32,866 nt of DNA from Lentisphaerota bacterium. GTDB lineage: Bacteria > Verrucomicrobiota > Lentisphaeria > Victivallales > Victivallaceae. Made by a program: the position numbers and the translations under genes. Numbering within the stretch: the stretch's first letter is position 1; every line of letters begins with the position of its first letter. The stretch is from NCBI GenBank assembly GCA_015061815.1, contig SUVW01000025.1:1-32866 (forward strand). The letters are read 5' to 3'. The notes beneath the pieces were generated by a model. It had not been told where the DNA came from. It did no database searches and saw nothing but the letters and a program-made list of their open reading frames with translations. Below are positions 1-6,500 of the stretch, in pieces.

Positions 1-367
1 GACCATTACAGTTTCTCTTGTGAAGAACAATCCATAAATCAAAAGCCAAGTTGCTGTATCCAAAGAAATACTTTACTTGCTTGCTTCTTTGTGCCTCTTT
101 CATTTTGTCCATTGTTTCTATGAATTGCTCAATATGAACATCTTCATCACTTTCATAATCAGACAAATGCCAAATTTCTGTTTTGTTGATAATAGTCATA
201 CCACGAACGCGCTTAACTGGATTCTTCTCAATTTTTATATCAAAAAGAACTTCATAAGCAGCTGCGTCATTCTTATTAATTTCAGCTTTCAACCATTCCA
301 AATACCATTGTTCGGTTTCGCCTTCAACGCTGAAAAAATACTTTTGCTTTGGTTTACGTTCTCCCAT
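1..367 (-). CDS. rloB: RloB-like protein (AbiLii family), N-terminal part, cut by window edge
   Basis: The gene starts at ATG 367 and runs off the left edge, so about 122 N-terminal residues are visible. They begin MGERKPKQKYFFSVEGETEQ, and near residue 105-118 read YSNLAFDLWIVLH, which matches the (N/S)xxFxLWxxLH pattern of RloB/AbiLii proteins. The family is known as the partner of a RloA/AbiLi ATPase in restriction-linked loci and in the lactococcal AbiL phage-abortive system. The start lies 3 nt after the RloA stop and is preceded by GGAGGA (374-379), so the two genes are one translationally coupled unit. The visible region is AT-rich like its partner. The C-terminal catalytic part cannot be judged here. 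Confidence 0.8.
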   Translation of the reverse strand, partial: MGERKPKQKYFFSVEGETEQWYLEWLKAEINKNDAAAYEVLFDIKIEKNPVKRVRGMTIINKTEIWHLSDYESDEDVHIEQFIETMDKMKEAQRSKQVKYFFGYSNLAFDLWIVLHKRNCNG

Positions 368-370
368 GAT

Positions 371-1693
371 TTATTCCTCCGATTTTGATAAAATTTCTTC
401 AAATATCGGCGAAAAATCAATATCGCGTAAAGCACCGTACCTGCTAACAAAATAGTTTTTCATATAGTCTTCGTGCTTTCTAACACCTTTTTCTCCAGCT
501 GTACCAAAATCAGAAAGAGAGTATAAGACACTCTCGTGAGAAACTTCATCACGTTCAACAAATTTTATCTCATCTCTTCTGAAAAGATTTGAGTTGAGAA
601 AAATTGGATTATGCGTATTAAATACCAATTGAGCCTGATTTTTATTTATACCATCATTATGGAATATATTGATTATATTCATTAACGCCATAGGGTGGAT
701 AGATGCATCAAACTCATCAACAATCAATGTTCCTCCTGTCAAAAGTGCCCGAATCACAATAGGAAACATATTCACAAAACGTAATGTGCCAAATGATTCA
801 AATATTTCAGCTAAAACAGCTTCATGTTTATGATTTTTCACTTTTCTGAAAATAGAAAATAATTTTGCTTTGGCATCTTCTCCTTCAACAACATAGCCAA
901 TCGCATTTGAGCTGATACCAAATAACTTCGCAGCTTCATTGGTCGTTTTTTCTATGTAAACCGTATTCTTTTGCGGATCAGAAAAACGTCTGAGCAATTG
1001 CATCGAATCTGCTCTATAAATAACCATAAATTTTTGTGCGAACCAGTCTGTTACAAGATTTGCAATATCTTGCGAAAAAATAAGCTTAAACCCATTTGTC
1101 AAAAACAACTCTTGCGGACTTAAACTTTTCAGCGCAATATTTTTCAAATTTTCCACATCTGACGCTATTGGCCAGGAATGAAACGGAGATTTAAATGACT
1201 CATTTATTTTTAATGAGTCGTTCCTGAGAAATACCAATTTTTCGTTAAACCACAGAGCTTCCTCCAAAATTTTCCTGGGATATTCCTCATCCAGGAAAGC
1301 CCCCAAATCCAATTTCAAAGAATATTGAATTCTAATTCCTTTTTCAATGAAATCAATATAAAATTTGACGGGTTTTGATTCTTGCGACTCGTGATTGGGA
1401 ATCAATTCCAATGATGAGGCAGCGACATTAGGCGTAATATCGGAAGTGCTGTTACGGATATTTCCTCTTGAGACAATTGTTTGAAAAGTATCCATAGCTC
1501 CAATGATATTTGTTTTACCAACAGCATTGGGACCATAAATAACAGCGGAACATATCCCTTTTACATTTTTGACTGTCTTGGGAGGGATAAGTAAGCTGTA
1601 ATCCAATCCTTTCTGTTTGGGCGCAGCCAGCATTGAAAAATTTACTTCATCAACAAAAGATTTGAAATTTTCAGTTTTAAATTCCAAAAGCAT
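371..1693 (-). CDS. rloA: RloA-like AAA/ABC-type ATPase (AbiLi family)
   Basis: A 440-residue ATP-binding protein of the AAA_21/OLD-like class. The N-terminus MLLEFKTENFKSF is the usual first strand of SMC/RecF-type ATPases. Walker A is GPNAVGKT (54-61), an ABC-like signature is seen around SFGTLRF (300-306), Walker B is TLIVDEFD (322-329), and the switch histidine lies in FNTHNP (358-363). It is followed immediately by the RloB-like gene. RloA/RloB (AbiLi/AbiLii) pairs are recognised accessory defence genes; the ATPase is thought to sense or gate and RloB to act as effector, but the mechanism in this organism is inference. A strong promoter (1735-1763) lies just upstream, so this is the first gene of the pair. 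Confidence 0.87.
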   Translation of the reverse strand: MLLEFKTENFKSFVDEVNFSMLAAPKQKGLDYSLLIPPKTVKNVKGICSAVIYGPNAVGKTNIIGAMDTFQTIVSRGNIRNSTSDITPNVAASSLELIPNHESQESKPVKFYIDFIEKGIRIQYSLKLDLGAFLDEEYPRKILEEALWFNEKLVFLRNDSLKINESFKSPFHSWPIASDVENLKNIALKSLSPQELFLTNGFKLIFSQDIANLVTDWFAQKFMVIYRADSMQLLRRFSDPQKNTVYIEKTTNEAAKLFGISSNAIGYVVEGEDAKAKLFSIFRKVKNHKHEAVLAEIFESFGTLRFVNMFPIVIRALLTGGTLIVDEFDASIHPMALMNIINIFHNDGINKNQAQLVFNTHNPIFLNSNLFRRDEIKFVERDEVSHESVLYSLSDFGTAGEKGVRKHEDYMKNYFVSRYGALRDIDFSPIFEEILSKSEE

Positions 1694-1734
1694 AATAAAC
1701 CTCTGTTTTGCAGATTTCTTCCATCATCAACAAC

Positions 1735-1763
1735 AATATACTACAATAACAGCTAATTGTCAA
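1735..1763 (-). promoter_or_regulatory. Promoter of the rloA-rloB pair
   Basis: On the minus strand TTGACA (1763-1758) is followed after exactly 17 bp by TATATT (1740-1735). The predicted start of transcription is about 35 nt before the rloA ATG. The boxes agree with the other promoters in this window. Confidence 0.75.
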
Positions 1764-1773
1764 CTTGATTTTG

Positions 1774-1827
1774 AAAAAAAAATGCAAAATCCAGCCAATC
1801 ATCTAAAATAAATAAGAGGCTGGATTT
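1774..1827 (-). terminator. Rho-independent terminator after the 76-residue gene
   Basis: A perfect 10-bp stem (AAATCCAGCC at 1787-1796 with GGCTGGATTT at 1818-1827) is followed on the minus strand by a T-rich run (1774-1782). It ends transcription of the small gene at 1837-2067 and shields the rloA promoter from read-through. Confidence 0.75.
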
Positions 1828-1836
1828 CTGTTTTGT

Positions 1837-2067
1837 TTATTGTTTTACATTGAGATTTGTCAAAATAGCGATGTCGATTTTGGTTTTTGCAAGAAGATTT
1901 TTTATTTGGGTAATTGCCGCTTCATCATCTCCTGTTATGATTAATGTGGTTTCGTGTTCGTTGTCTTTGATTGCAAGACGCCAGCCGTCAAGGTTCATGA
2001 TTCCGGCAAGCATGGTTTCGCCGACAATTTTTCCGGATATTTCAACTTTTTTTGCTGATTTTTTCAA
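1837..2067 (-). CDS. Small hypothetical protein, 76 residues, TTG start
   Basis: I do not recognise this protein. It is acidic-to-neutral, starts with a lysine-rich stretch (MKKSAKKVEISGK), and has an alternating beta/alpha look ending in ILTNLNVKQ. The only possible in-frame start is TTG at 2067; stops lie about 30 nt upstream, and there is no strong ribosome site. A good terminator directly follows the stop, which argues that it is or was a real transcript end. Repeat copy 1 begins 42 bp upstream of the start, so the original promoter or 5' end may have been lost. It could therefore be a remnant. Confidence 0.45.
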   Translation of the reverse strand: MKKSAKKVEISGKIVGETMLAGIMNLDGWRLAIKDNEHETTLIITGDDEAAITQIKNLLAKTKIDIAILTNLNVKQ

Positions 2068-2109
2068 AAGAGTGATCTTCTTTGTAGATGATTCTTTCTA
2101 TTACCTTTA

Positions 2110-2332
2110 ATTGGTGCCATTCTATGTATGTTTTTTATAGACAATAGGTTAGTTGGCAAATTATTCTCTTTTGTGTTTCCACTTGACAAATTGGAGTACG
2201 GATGGTATATTACTTGCGGCGTTTATGTAAAAAACAAGGTGGGTAGAACGTTTACCCCGGGAAAACCGGCAAAAAGGAATAATTTAATTGCAAATGCATG
2301 ATAGAAAGCCATTTATATGGAATGGCACCAAT
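2110..2332 (+). mobile_element. MITE-like repeat, copy 1
   Basis: This 223-bp non-coding unit starts ATTGGTGCCATTC and ends with its inverse (GGAATGGCACCAAT at 2319-2332). The terminal inverted repeats extend imperfectly to about 20 bp. It is flanked by TA on both sides (2108-2109 and 2333-2334), the target duplication typical of IS630/Tc1-mariner-derived MITEs. Its right 80 bp (from the GAAAACCGGCAAAAAGG region near 2260) closely matches the right end of copy 2. It contains a consensus promoter reading rightward. No transposase is present. Confidence 0.7.
2183..2211 (+). promoter_or_regulatory. Promoter inside repeat copy 1, reading toward gene 2445-3626
   Basis: TTGACA (2183-2188), a 17-bp spacer, then TATATT (2206-2211). 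The equivalent position in repeat copy 2 has TTGACT-17-TATATT, so the promoter is a conserved part of the element. The leader to the downstream ATG would be about 225 nt and includes the right end of the repeat and a small GGGTA...TACCC hairpin near 2240-2257. Confidence 0.7.
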
Positions 2333-2444
2333 TATAAAAAAGAATTCATAACTTATGATGGTACGACTAATACCCAAAACTCTCTAATTCCACCAGAATG
2401 TTGTTGTAACAAATAAATTTGTACCTAAAATGAAGGAATATAAG

Positions 2445-3626
2445 ATGAAACTTTCCAGAAAACAAAAATTAATTTTGAAGATTTTTCTGTGTTTGTGCAT
2501 ATCATGCCTATTTTTGTTATTTGCCACATGGCGTCAACCCGTAGGATGTTTTTCTATACTGTCTTTGAAAACCGGTAAAAAAGTGACTATTCAACCGAAA
2601 TTACACGATGGGGTGCTTAATTATCTGGATGCATGGTGTGATAAAGATACCTTCTTTTTAACAGAAGGAAATCGGGATATGAAACTCTGCTATATCATGC
2701 AGTACAATATGCAGGGAAAAAAGCTTTCAGAATACAAGCTGCCTTTCTTCACTCATTCAATAACAGGCTACGGCGAAGGTAATCTCTGTGCTTTTTATCC
2801 TGCACAAAAACGTTTTTTCTATGCTGAAGATGGAAACGCAACATATCATTATTACGACCTTGATTCGGGAGAAAAAGGCATGATTGACGGTATCGAAACG
2901 GAAGATGTTGCGATAAAAGACGTTTGTGTCGTAAACGAAACTCTTTTATTGGTGGATGCGTTTTATAATACTGTACCCTCAAAAAAGATCTTATATCTCA
3001 TTGACATAAAAGAGAAAAAACTTGTCGCAACACGGGAAATCCCATGCGTCGGATGGGGCGGGAAAGATATTTTATTAAATATTTCATTATCTCGTCTTGC
3101 AGTATTTCCGAGTGGCAGCAATAATATTGATGTATATGATTCAAGAACTCTGCGACATCTCTTTTCCATTCCGAAAGACACCTGTTGCACAGATTTTGCA
3201 TTTTCCCCGTCCGGAAATATTATGCTTCAAAATTTTGCCGGGGATAACACATACAATATAGCTTTGTCTGTTGAAAATAATCATTGGGAAAAACCTGAAA
3301 TCATATTTTCATTATTATCGGAGGACTATCTTATAATTAACTTGCAATTTTATTCAGACAAAACTGTACTGATCCATCTATTTGAAAGTAACAAAAAATA
3401 TGCTTCGGATTGGTTGCAAGATAAACATGCAGTGGAGCAATTATGGTTGTTTGATTTGCGGAAAAAGAAAATCATCCAAAAATATCCTGTACAGGTACGG
3501 CACCACAGCAAAATTCAAGGCGATTACTGGATTTGGGAAGATGTCTCCAGAGAAAGGTTATGTTCGCTCAGTAACTGTAGGCTCTTTAATATCAGTGAAC
3601 AATGGTATAACTATCGGTATCGTTAA
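2445..3626 (+). CDS. Membrane-anchored hypothetical protein, possible beta-propeller
   Basis: The product has 393 residues from the chosen start. An ATG at 2430 is in frame, but the ribosome site AAGGA (2433-2437) lies between the two ATGs and fits the second with a 7-nt gap. The N-terminus is basic and followed by one hydrophobic helix (about residues 8-27), so the protein is anchored in or exported across the inner membrane. The rest has repeated short blade-like blocks such as LYLIDIKEKKLV, IDVYDSRTLRHLFSI and LWLFDLRKKKIIQKY, the look of a WD40/YVTN-type propeller. I do not recognise a family. The low GC, the position behind a promoter-bearing repeat and the nearby Rhs debris suggest horizontally acquired accessory DNA. 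Confidence 0.65.
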   Translation: MKLSRKQKLILKIFLCLCISCLFLLFATWRQPVGCFSILSLKTGKKVTIQPKLHDGVLNYLDAWCDKDTFFLTEGNRDMKLCYIMQYNMQGKKLSEYKLPFFTHSITGYGEGNLCAFYPAQKRFFYAEDGNATYHYYDLDSGEKGMIDGIETEDVAIKDVCVVNETLLLVDAFYNTVPSKKILYLIDIKEKKLVATREIPCVGWGGKDILLNISLSRLAVFPSGSNNIDVYDSRTLRHLFSIPKDTCCTDFAFSPSGNIMLQNFAGDNTYNIALSVENNHWEKPEIIFSLLSEDYLIINLQFYSDKTVLIHLFESNKKYASDWLQDKHAVEQLWLFDLRKKKIIQKYPVQVRHHSKIQGDYWIWEDVSRERLCSLSNCRLFNISEQWYNYRYR

Positions 3627-3795
3627 TATTTAAGATAGCCTTAATGGTATATTAGCAAGAGTTTTTAACATAGTAGTTTAACAATGGAGTAAAATAATGA
3701 GTAGTTGACATGTTTGCAAAAGTCCTTTTTCCCTGTACGTAGTTTTATTGATCTGTTTTATATTGACTGATTTTTCTAAAAAAATCTTCGATGAA

Positions 3796-3879
3796 TTATT
3801 TTTCCGTTCTGTCGAATTCAATTGCTTTTGCTTGAGCCTTTTTCAGTTCGATCAGTTCGTCAAGTTCTTCTTCGGTCAT
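3796..3879 (-). CDS. Very small ORF (27 residues) with an ideal ribosome site
   Basis: ATG 3879 is preceded by AGGAGGTG with a 5-nt gap, the best ribosome site in this part of the window. It encodes MTEEELDELIELKKAQAKAI followed by EFDRTEK and a TAA stop (3796-3798), a strongly charged helix. A weak AT-rich hairpin lies beyond the stop (about 3770-3786). It may be a genuine small protein or the surviving first part of a longer gene. The rest of the 3627-3941 gap between the orphan gene and repeat copy 2 shows nothing else I can name. Confidence 0.4.
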   Translation of the reverse strand: MTEEELDELIELKKAQAKAIEFDRTEK

Positions 3880-3941
3880 CGGGCACCTCCTGTCCATAAG
3901 ATTTGTTTTTACCTATAAGACGCTCGCGAGCCCCAATGGTA

Positions 3942-4227
3942 AATGGTGCCATTCTATATATCTCAATGACAGGCAATTTGTTACATATAAATTATTCTCT
4001 TTGGGTATTTTTGCTTTAATTGTTACCATTCCATGTAATTGCTTTTTAATCAATGAATTGCAAATAAATTATTCTCTTGCGTTTTGGTGATGCTTGACTA
4101 TTTGCTTGACTGGAGATATATTATTGACAGTAGCGTGTAGGTTATTGCGTCTGGGAAGACCGGCAAAAAAGTAATAATTTAATTGCAAATGCATGATAGA
4201 AAGCTATTTATATGGAATGGCACAAAT
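3942..4227 (+). mobile_element. MITE-like repeat, copy 2 with a doubled left end
   Basis: Ends match copy 1 (AATGGTGCCATTC on the left, GGAATGGCACAAAT on the right), and TA flanks both sides (3940-3941 and 4228-4229). It is about 63 bp longer than copy 1, because a second diverged left end (ATTGTTACCATTCCATG, from about 4018) follows the first. Both left ends are followed by a conserved AAATTATTCTCTT block. The right end from about 4160 is nearly identical to copy 1. It carries a promoter and no transposase. Confidence 0.7.
4094..4122 (+). promoter_or_regulatory. Promoter inside repeat copy 2, reading toward gene 4276-5268
   Basis: TTGACT (4094-4099), a 17-bp spacer, then TATATT (4117-4122). 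It occupies the same place in the element as the promoter of copy 1. The leader to the downstream ATG is about 145 nt. Confidence 0.65.
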
Positions 4228-4275
4228 TAATATACCAAGGGATTGTAGATTATTTCTAAATAAGAGGTAAAAAAC

Positions 4276-5268
4276 ATGTTAAGAGTGTTAATTGGATGGA
4301 TATGTTTACTTACATTTTGTGCAAATGGATTTGAAATAATCAATTATGACTCAGACAAGTTTAAACTCATCAATCAACACAATAGTATTGGCGCATATAA
4401 TCTCAATATTTTAGAAATAAAAATACCTAAATTAAATAAAAGCATATGTGTGTTTTCTGATGCTGACAATGAAAAATCAACTTGTGTTGGAATCCAAATT
4501 TTTTCAGATGATGCTTCAGTGCAAGAAGTAATAATAGGGAGAGACGAAAATAATAAAATGGACGCTCATATTCTAATTCAATCTCCAGAAGCTTATCGCA
4601 ATATAGTGAATGGAATATTTGGGACATTCATATTTTCTTGTTTTCCACGCAATCTATCTACAATTTGTTCTTTTGAGAAGTCAGATAAAGGCACCAATAT
4701 ATTACGACGGACATTATGGATTTTGAGAGAGCCTTTTGATTCCGTACGTAAAAGCACAACTGATCTTAAATTCACATCGCCTATTCATAAAATGACAGAA
4801 TCTCAAGAGATTTATAGGTTTAGAGAAAAGATTATGTGGAAAGATATTTTTTGCAAAAATAATCAAAATAAAAAATATATAAATTTTTTTACTGACATTC
4901 AGAAAATTACTTTCATGCAGGCACAATCATCACAAGATATTGTATCTAATTTTCGCCTAACAAAAGTCTCTGAACACGAAATGTGGTTTTACCACCATAA
5001 AACTAATGTTGTATTATCAATTGTAGAAAAAGAAAAAGAAATAATTGTTACAGTATGTGATGGGGAAAAAATATTTCTTCAAACAGTTTGTTATGCTGAT
5101 TATATATCAAATATCTTTTCCTGTATATCAGAGGTTCAGAGGAGCCTGAAAATTTCACATGGATGGAATCCATATAAAATTGTTTTTTTAAGAGAGCAAT
5201 ACTATACAAAAACAAAAGATAAAATTAATTGGGGGGGGAAATTATATACGGCAAAAAACAACCCTTAA
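4276..5268 (+). CDS. Exported hypothetical protein, 330 residues
   Basis: The ATG at 4276 follows AGAGGT with a suitable gap. Residues 1-18 (MLRVLIGWICLLTFCANG) form a typical Sec signal peptide, so the protein is probably periplasmic or surface-exposed. The mature part is rich in Lys, Asn, Ile and Cys, with no motif I recognise. It ends WGGKLYTAKNNP just after a run of eight G (5231-5238), which is a possible slippage site near the C-terminus. It is very AT-rich compared with the backbone genes from 6500 onward. Its position mirrors that of gene 2445-3626: repeat copy, promoter, orphan gene. Confidence 0.6.
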   Translation: MLRVLIGWICLLTFCANGFEIINYDSDKFKLINQHNSIGAYNLNILEIKIPKLNKSICVFSDADNEKSTCVGIQIFSDDASVQEVIIGRDENNKMDAHILIQSPEAYRNIVNGIFGTFIFSCFPRNLSTICSFEKSDKGTNILRRTLWILREPFDSVRKSTTDLKFTSPIHKMTESQEIYRFREKIMWKDIFCKNNQNKKYINFFTDIQKITFMQAQSSQDIVSNFRLTKVSEHEMWFYHHKTNVVLSIVEKEKEIIVTVCDGEKIFLQTVCYADYISNIFSCISEVQRSLKISHGWNPYKIVFLREQYYTKTKDKINWGGKLYTAKNNP

Positions 5269-5387
5269 ATTTTTTTTCATTTTGACATTGAATTTATAAT
5301 CATATTTTCCATTGTTCTATCAAAAAACACTTGCTTTTCAGTTTTTACAGTATATCTTCTATACAGAGACCGTGAAAGAAGGTTTTT

Positions 5388-5678
5388 ATGCGATTTTATA
5401 CACAAGATGATTTATGGTTGGAACAAGTCGGTGTTGATGTCTGGCGTATTGGCTTAACAAAAACTGCGACCAGACCCAATGGAGTTACCTCGTCATGGAG
5501 TTATGAAGATAAACGCAATTTGCTTACGCAGATATAAAACGGTTCGGTGAGCGATTTCGGTTACACAAATAATGCAATTGGCAACCGTTTGACTGCAAAT
5601 GAAAACAGTGCCGTCACCAACTATACCAGCAACTTGCTGAATCAAGAAAATGGTGCCATTCTATGGAACAGTATATAA
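5388..5678 (+). pseudogene. Rhs/YD-repeat protein fragment, interrupted by a stop
   Basis: The frame opens at ATG 5388 behind an AGAAGG ribosome site and reads through a TAA at 5535-5537 in the same frame. The pieces on both sides are YD-repeat-like: TRPNGVTSSWSYEDKRNLLT before the stop, and DFGYTNNAIGNRLTANENSA followed by TNYTSNLLNQ after it. The spacing of G/SWSYD and FGYTNNxxGNRL fits the RHS core barrel repeat. Full Rhs proteins exceed 1000 residues, so only about two repeats survive. The frame ends inside repeat copy 3, which appears to have inserted into it. The product would be non-functional. Confidence 0.65.
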
Positions 5679-5840
5679 ATCAAGCCTTTATGATTTAATT
5701 ATTCCGTTCCCCGCCTGTGAATCGGGGGCGGAACGGGAAAAAAGACGTGCGGTTGTTTTTACATCCGGGAAAACCGGGAAAAGCGAATAATTTAATTATA
5801 AATTCCTTATGGATAGTTTTTTATGTTGAATGGCACCAAT
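5649..5840 (+). mobile_element. MITE-like repeat, copy 3 (divergent)
   Basis: This 192-bp copy has the same ends (AATGGTGCCATTC and GAATGGCACCAAT) and the conserved right-hand motifs AAACCGG and GCGAATAATTTAATT. The promoter region of copies 1 and 2 is replaced by a GC-rich hairpin: CCGTTCC (from about 5703) pairs with GGAACGG (to about 5739). The dinucleotide flanking it is AA rather than TA. It interrupts the Rhs fragment. Confidence 0.6.
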
Positions 5841-5841
5841 A

Positions 5842-5944
5842 ACTTCGCCGCGCCAAGTCTGCTATAATCCAAATAACCGTTTAGTGATATCATCGCAACA
5901 TTGCCCGGCTGCCGTCTTCGTGCTTCGCACTTCGCCGCGCCAAG
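5842..5944. repeat. 16-bp direct repeat ACTTCGCCGCGCCAAG
   Basis: Identical copies lie at 5842-5857 and 5929-5944. The stretch between repeat copy 3 and the tRNA-Val terminator (5841-5982) has otherwise no gene I can support and is noticeably GC-richer than the island to its left. Confidence 0.6.
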
Positions 5945-5982
5945 CGTGTTCGCTCGTCTGCGCCGATGGCTTGCCCGGGCGT

Positions 5983-6012
5983 AAAAAAGGCAACCAAATT
6001 TCTTTGGTTGCC
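5983..6012 (-). terminator. Terminator of tRNA-Val
   Basis: A perfect 10-bp stem (GGCAACCAAA with TTTGGTTGCC, loop TTTC, 5989-6012) is followed on the minus strand by six T (5988-5983). It lies 11 bp after the tRNA 3' end. Confidence 0.85.
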
Positions 6013-6023
6013 TTTGTGAAGAC

Positions 6024-6100
6024 TGGTGGGCGTAGTAGAACTCGAATCTACGACCTCCACGATGTCAACGTGGCGCTCTAACCAACTGAGCTATACGCCC
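6024..6100 (-). tRNA. tRNA-Val (GAC)
   Basis: The cloverleaf can be drawn in full. The acceptor stem is GGGCGTA/TACGCCC, the D arm GCTC...GAGC, the anticodon stem CCACG/CGTGG around loop TTGACAT (anticodon GAC), and the T arm GTAGA/TCTAC around TTCGAGT. The discriminator is A and CCA is encoded (6026-6024). The 3' end faces the AT-rich accessory region, the usual geometry for islands integrated at tRNA genes. Confidence 0.95.
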
Positions 6101-6133
6101 ACAAAGGGTATATCATCTTCTGATGATGTTTAT

Positions 6134-6162
6134 AATATATAACTGTTTGTCGTTTTTTGCAA
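6134..6162 (-). promoter_or_regulatory. Promoter of tRNA-Val
   Basis: On the minus strand TTGCAA (6162-6157), 17 bp, TATATT (6139-6134), about 34 bp before the tRNA 5' end. Confidence 0.6.
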
Positions 6163-6424
6163 GCTCTGAAAAAGGAAAAACTGCTTTTTTTTCAAAAAAA
6201 CAGAGTTCAGCCCGGTCATAAAAGCTGAATGTCTTCTCTGCCGGCCGCGATTTTCCGGAAGGGATATCCTCTTTTCAAAGTGTTAACAGCCGGGCAAAAA
6301 GTTTTTACCGGGAAATCAAAAAACTCCCGGATGCGATGAAAAATCTTTGCTGATGGCACACTGGGAAAACTCTGTTTAAAAAATCCGGCAAATGCGGGTA
6401 AAAAAGAATTTCAGGTATTAAAAC
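6163..6424. other. Intergenic stretch without a gene
   Basis: This lies between divergent promoters. It contains two small inverted repeats, TTCAGC/GCTGAA (6206-6229) and AGTTTTT/AAAAACT (6300-6325). No open frame here has a plausible start and ribosome site, and I see no known RNA. Confidence 0.5.
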
Positions 6425-6453
6425 TTGAAAAATACTGTTTTTGGCGATATCTT
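6425..6453 (+). promoter_or_regulatory. Promoter of the MsbA-type exporter gene
   Basis: TTGAAA (6425-6430), a 17-bp spacer, then TATCTT (6448-6453). The position decides the start of the next gene: an in-frame TTG at 6441 falls inside this promoter, so translation must begin downstream. Confidence 0.6.
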
Positions 6454-6500
6454 TAAGAAGTGTCAAAGAAAAATCAATTTTTCCGGAGAAATTTATTGTT

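Noticed and set aside
2294..2416. 40-codon frame (MHDRKPFIWNGTN...) starting in the right end of repeat copy 1
   Set aside because: It has no ribosome site; the equivalent frame in copy 2 stops at once, and the downstream part has no family signal. It is probably chance, though it lies downstream of the element promoter.
5830..6081. Plus-strand open frame of 83 codons
   Set aside because: It runs through a terminator and into the antisense of tRNA-Val, and starts in the end of a repeat.
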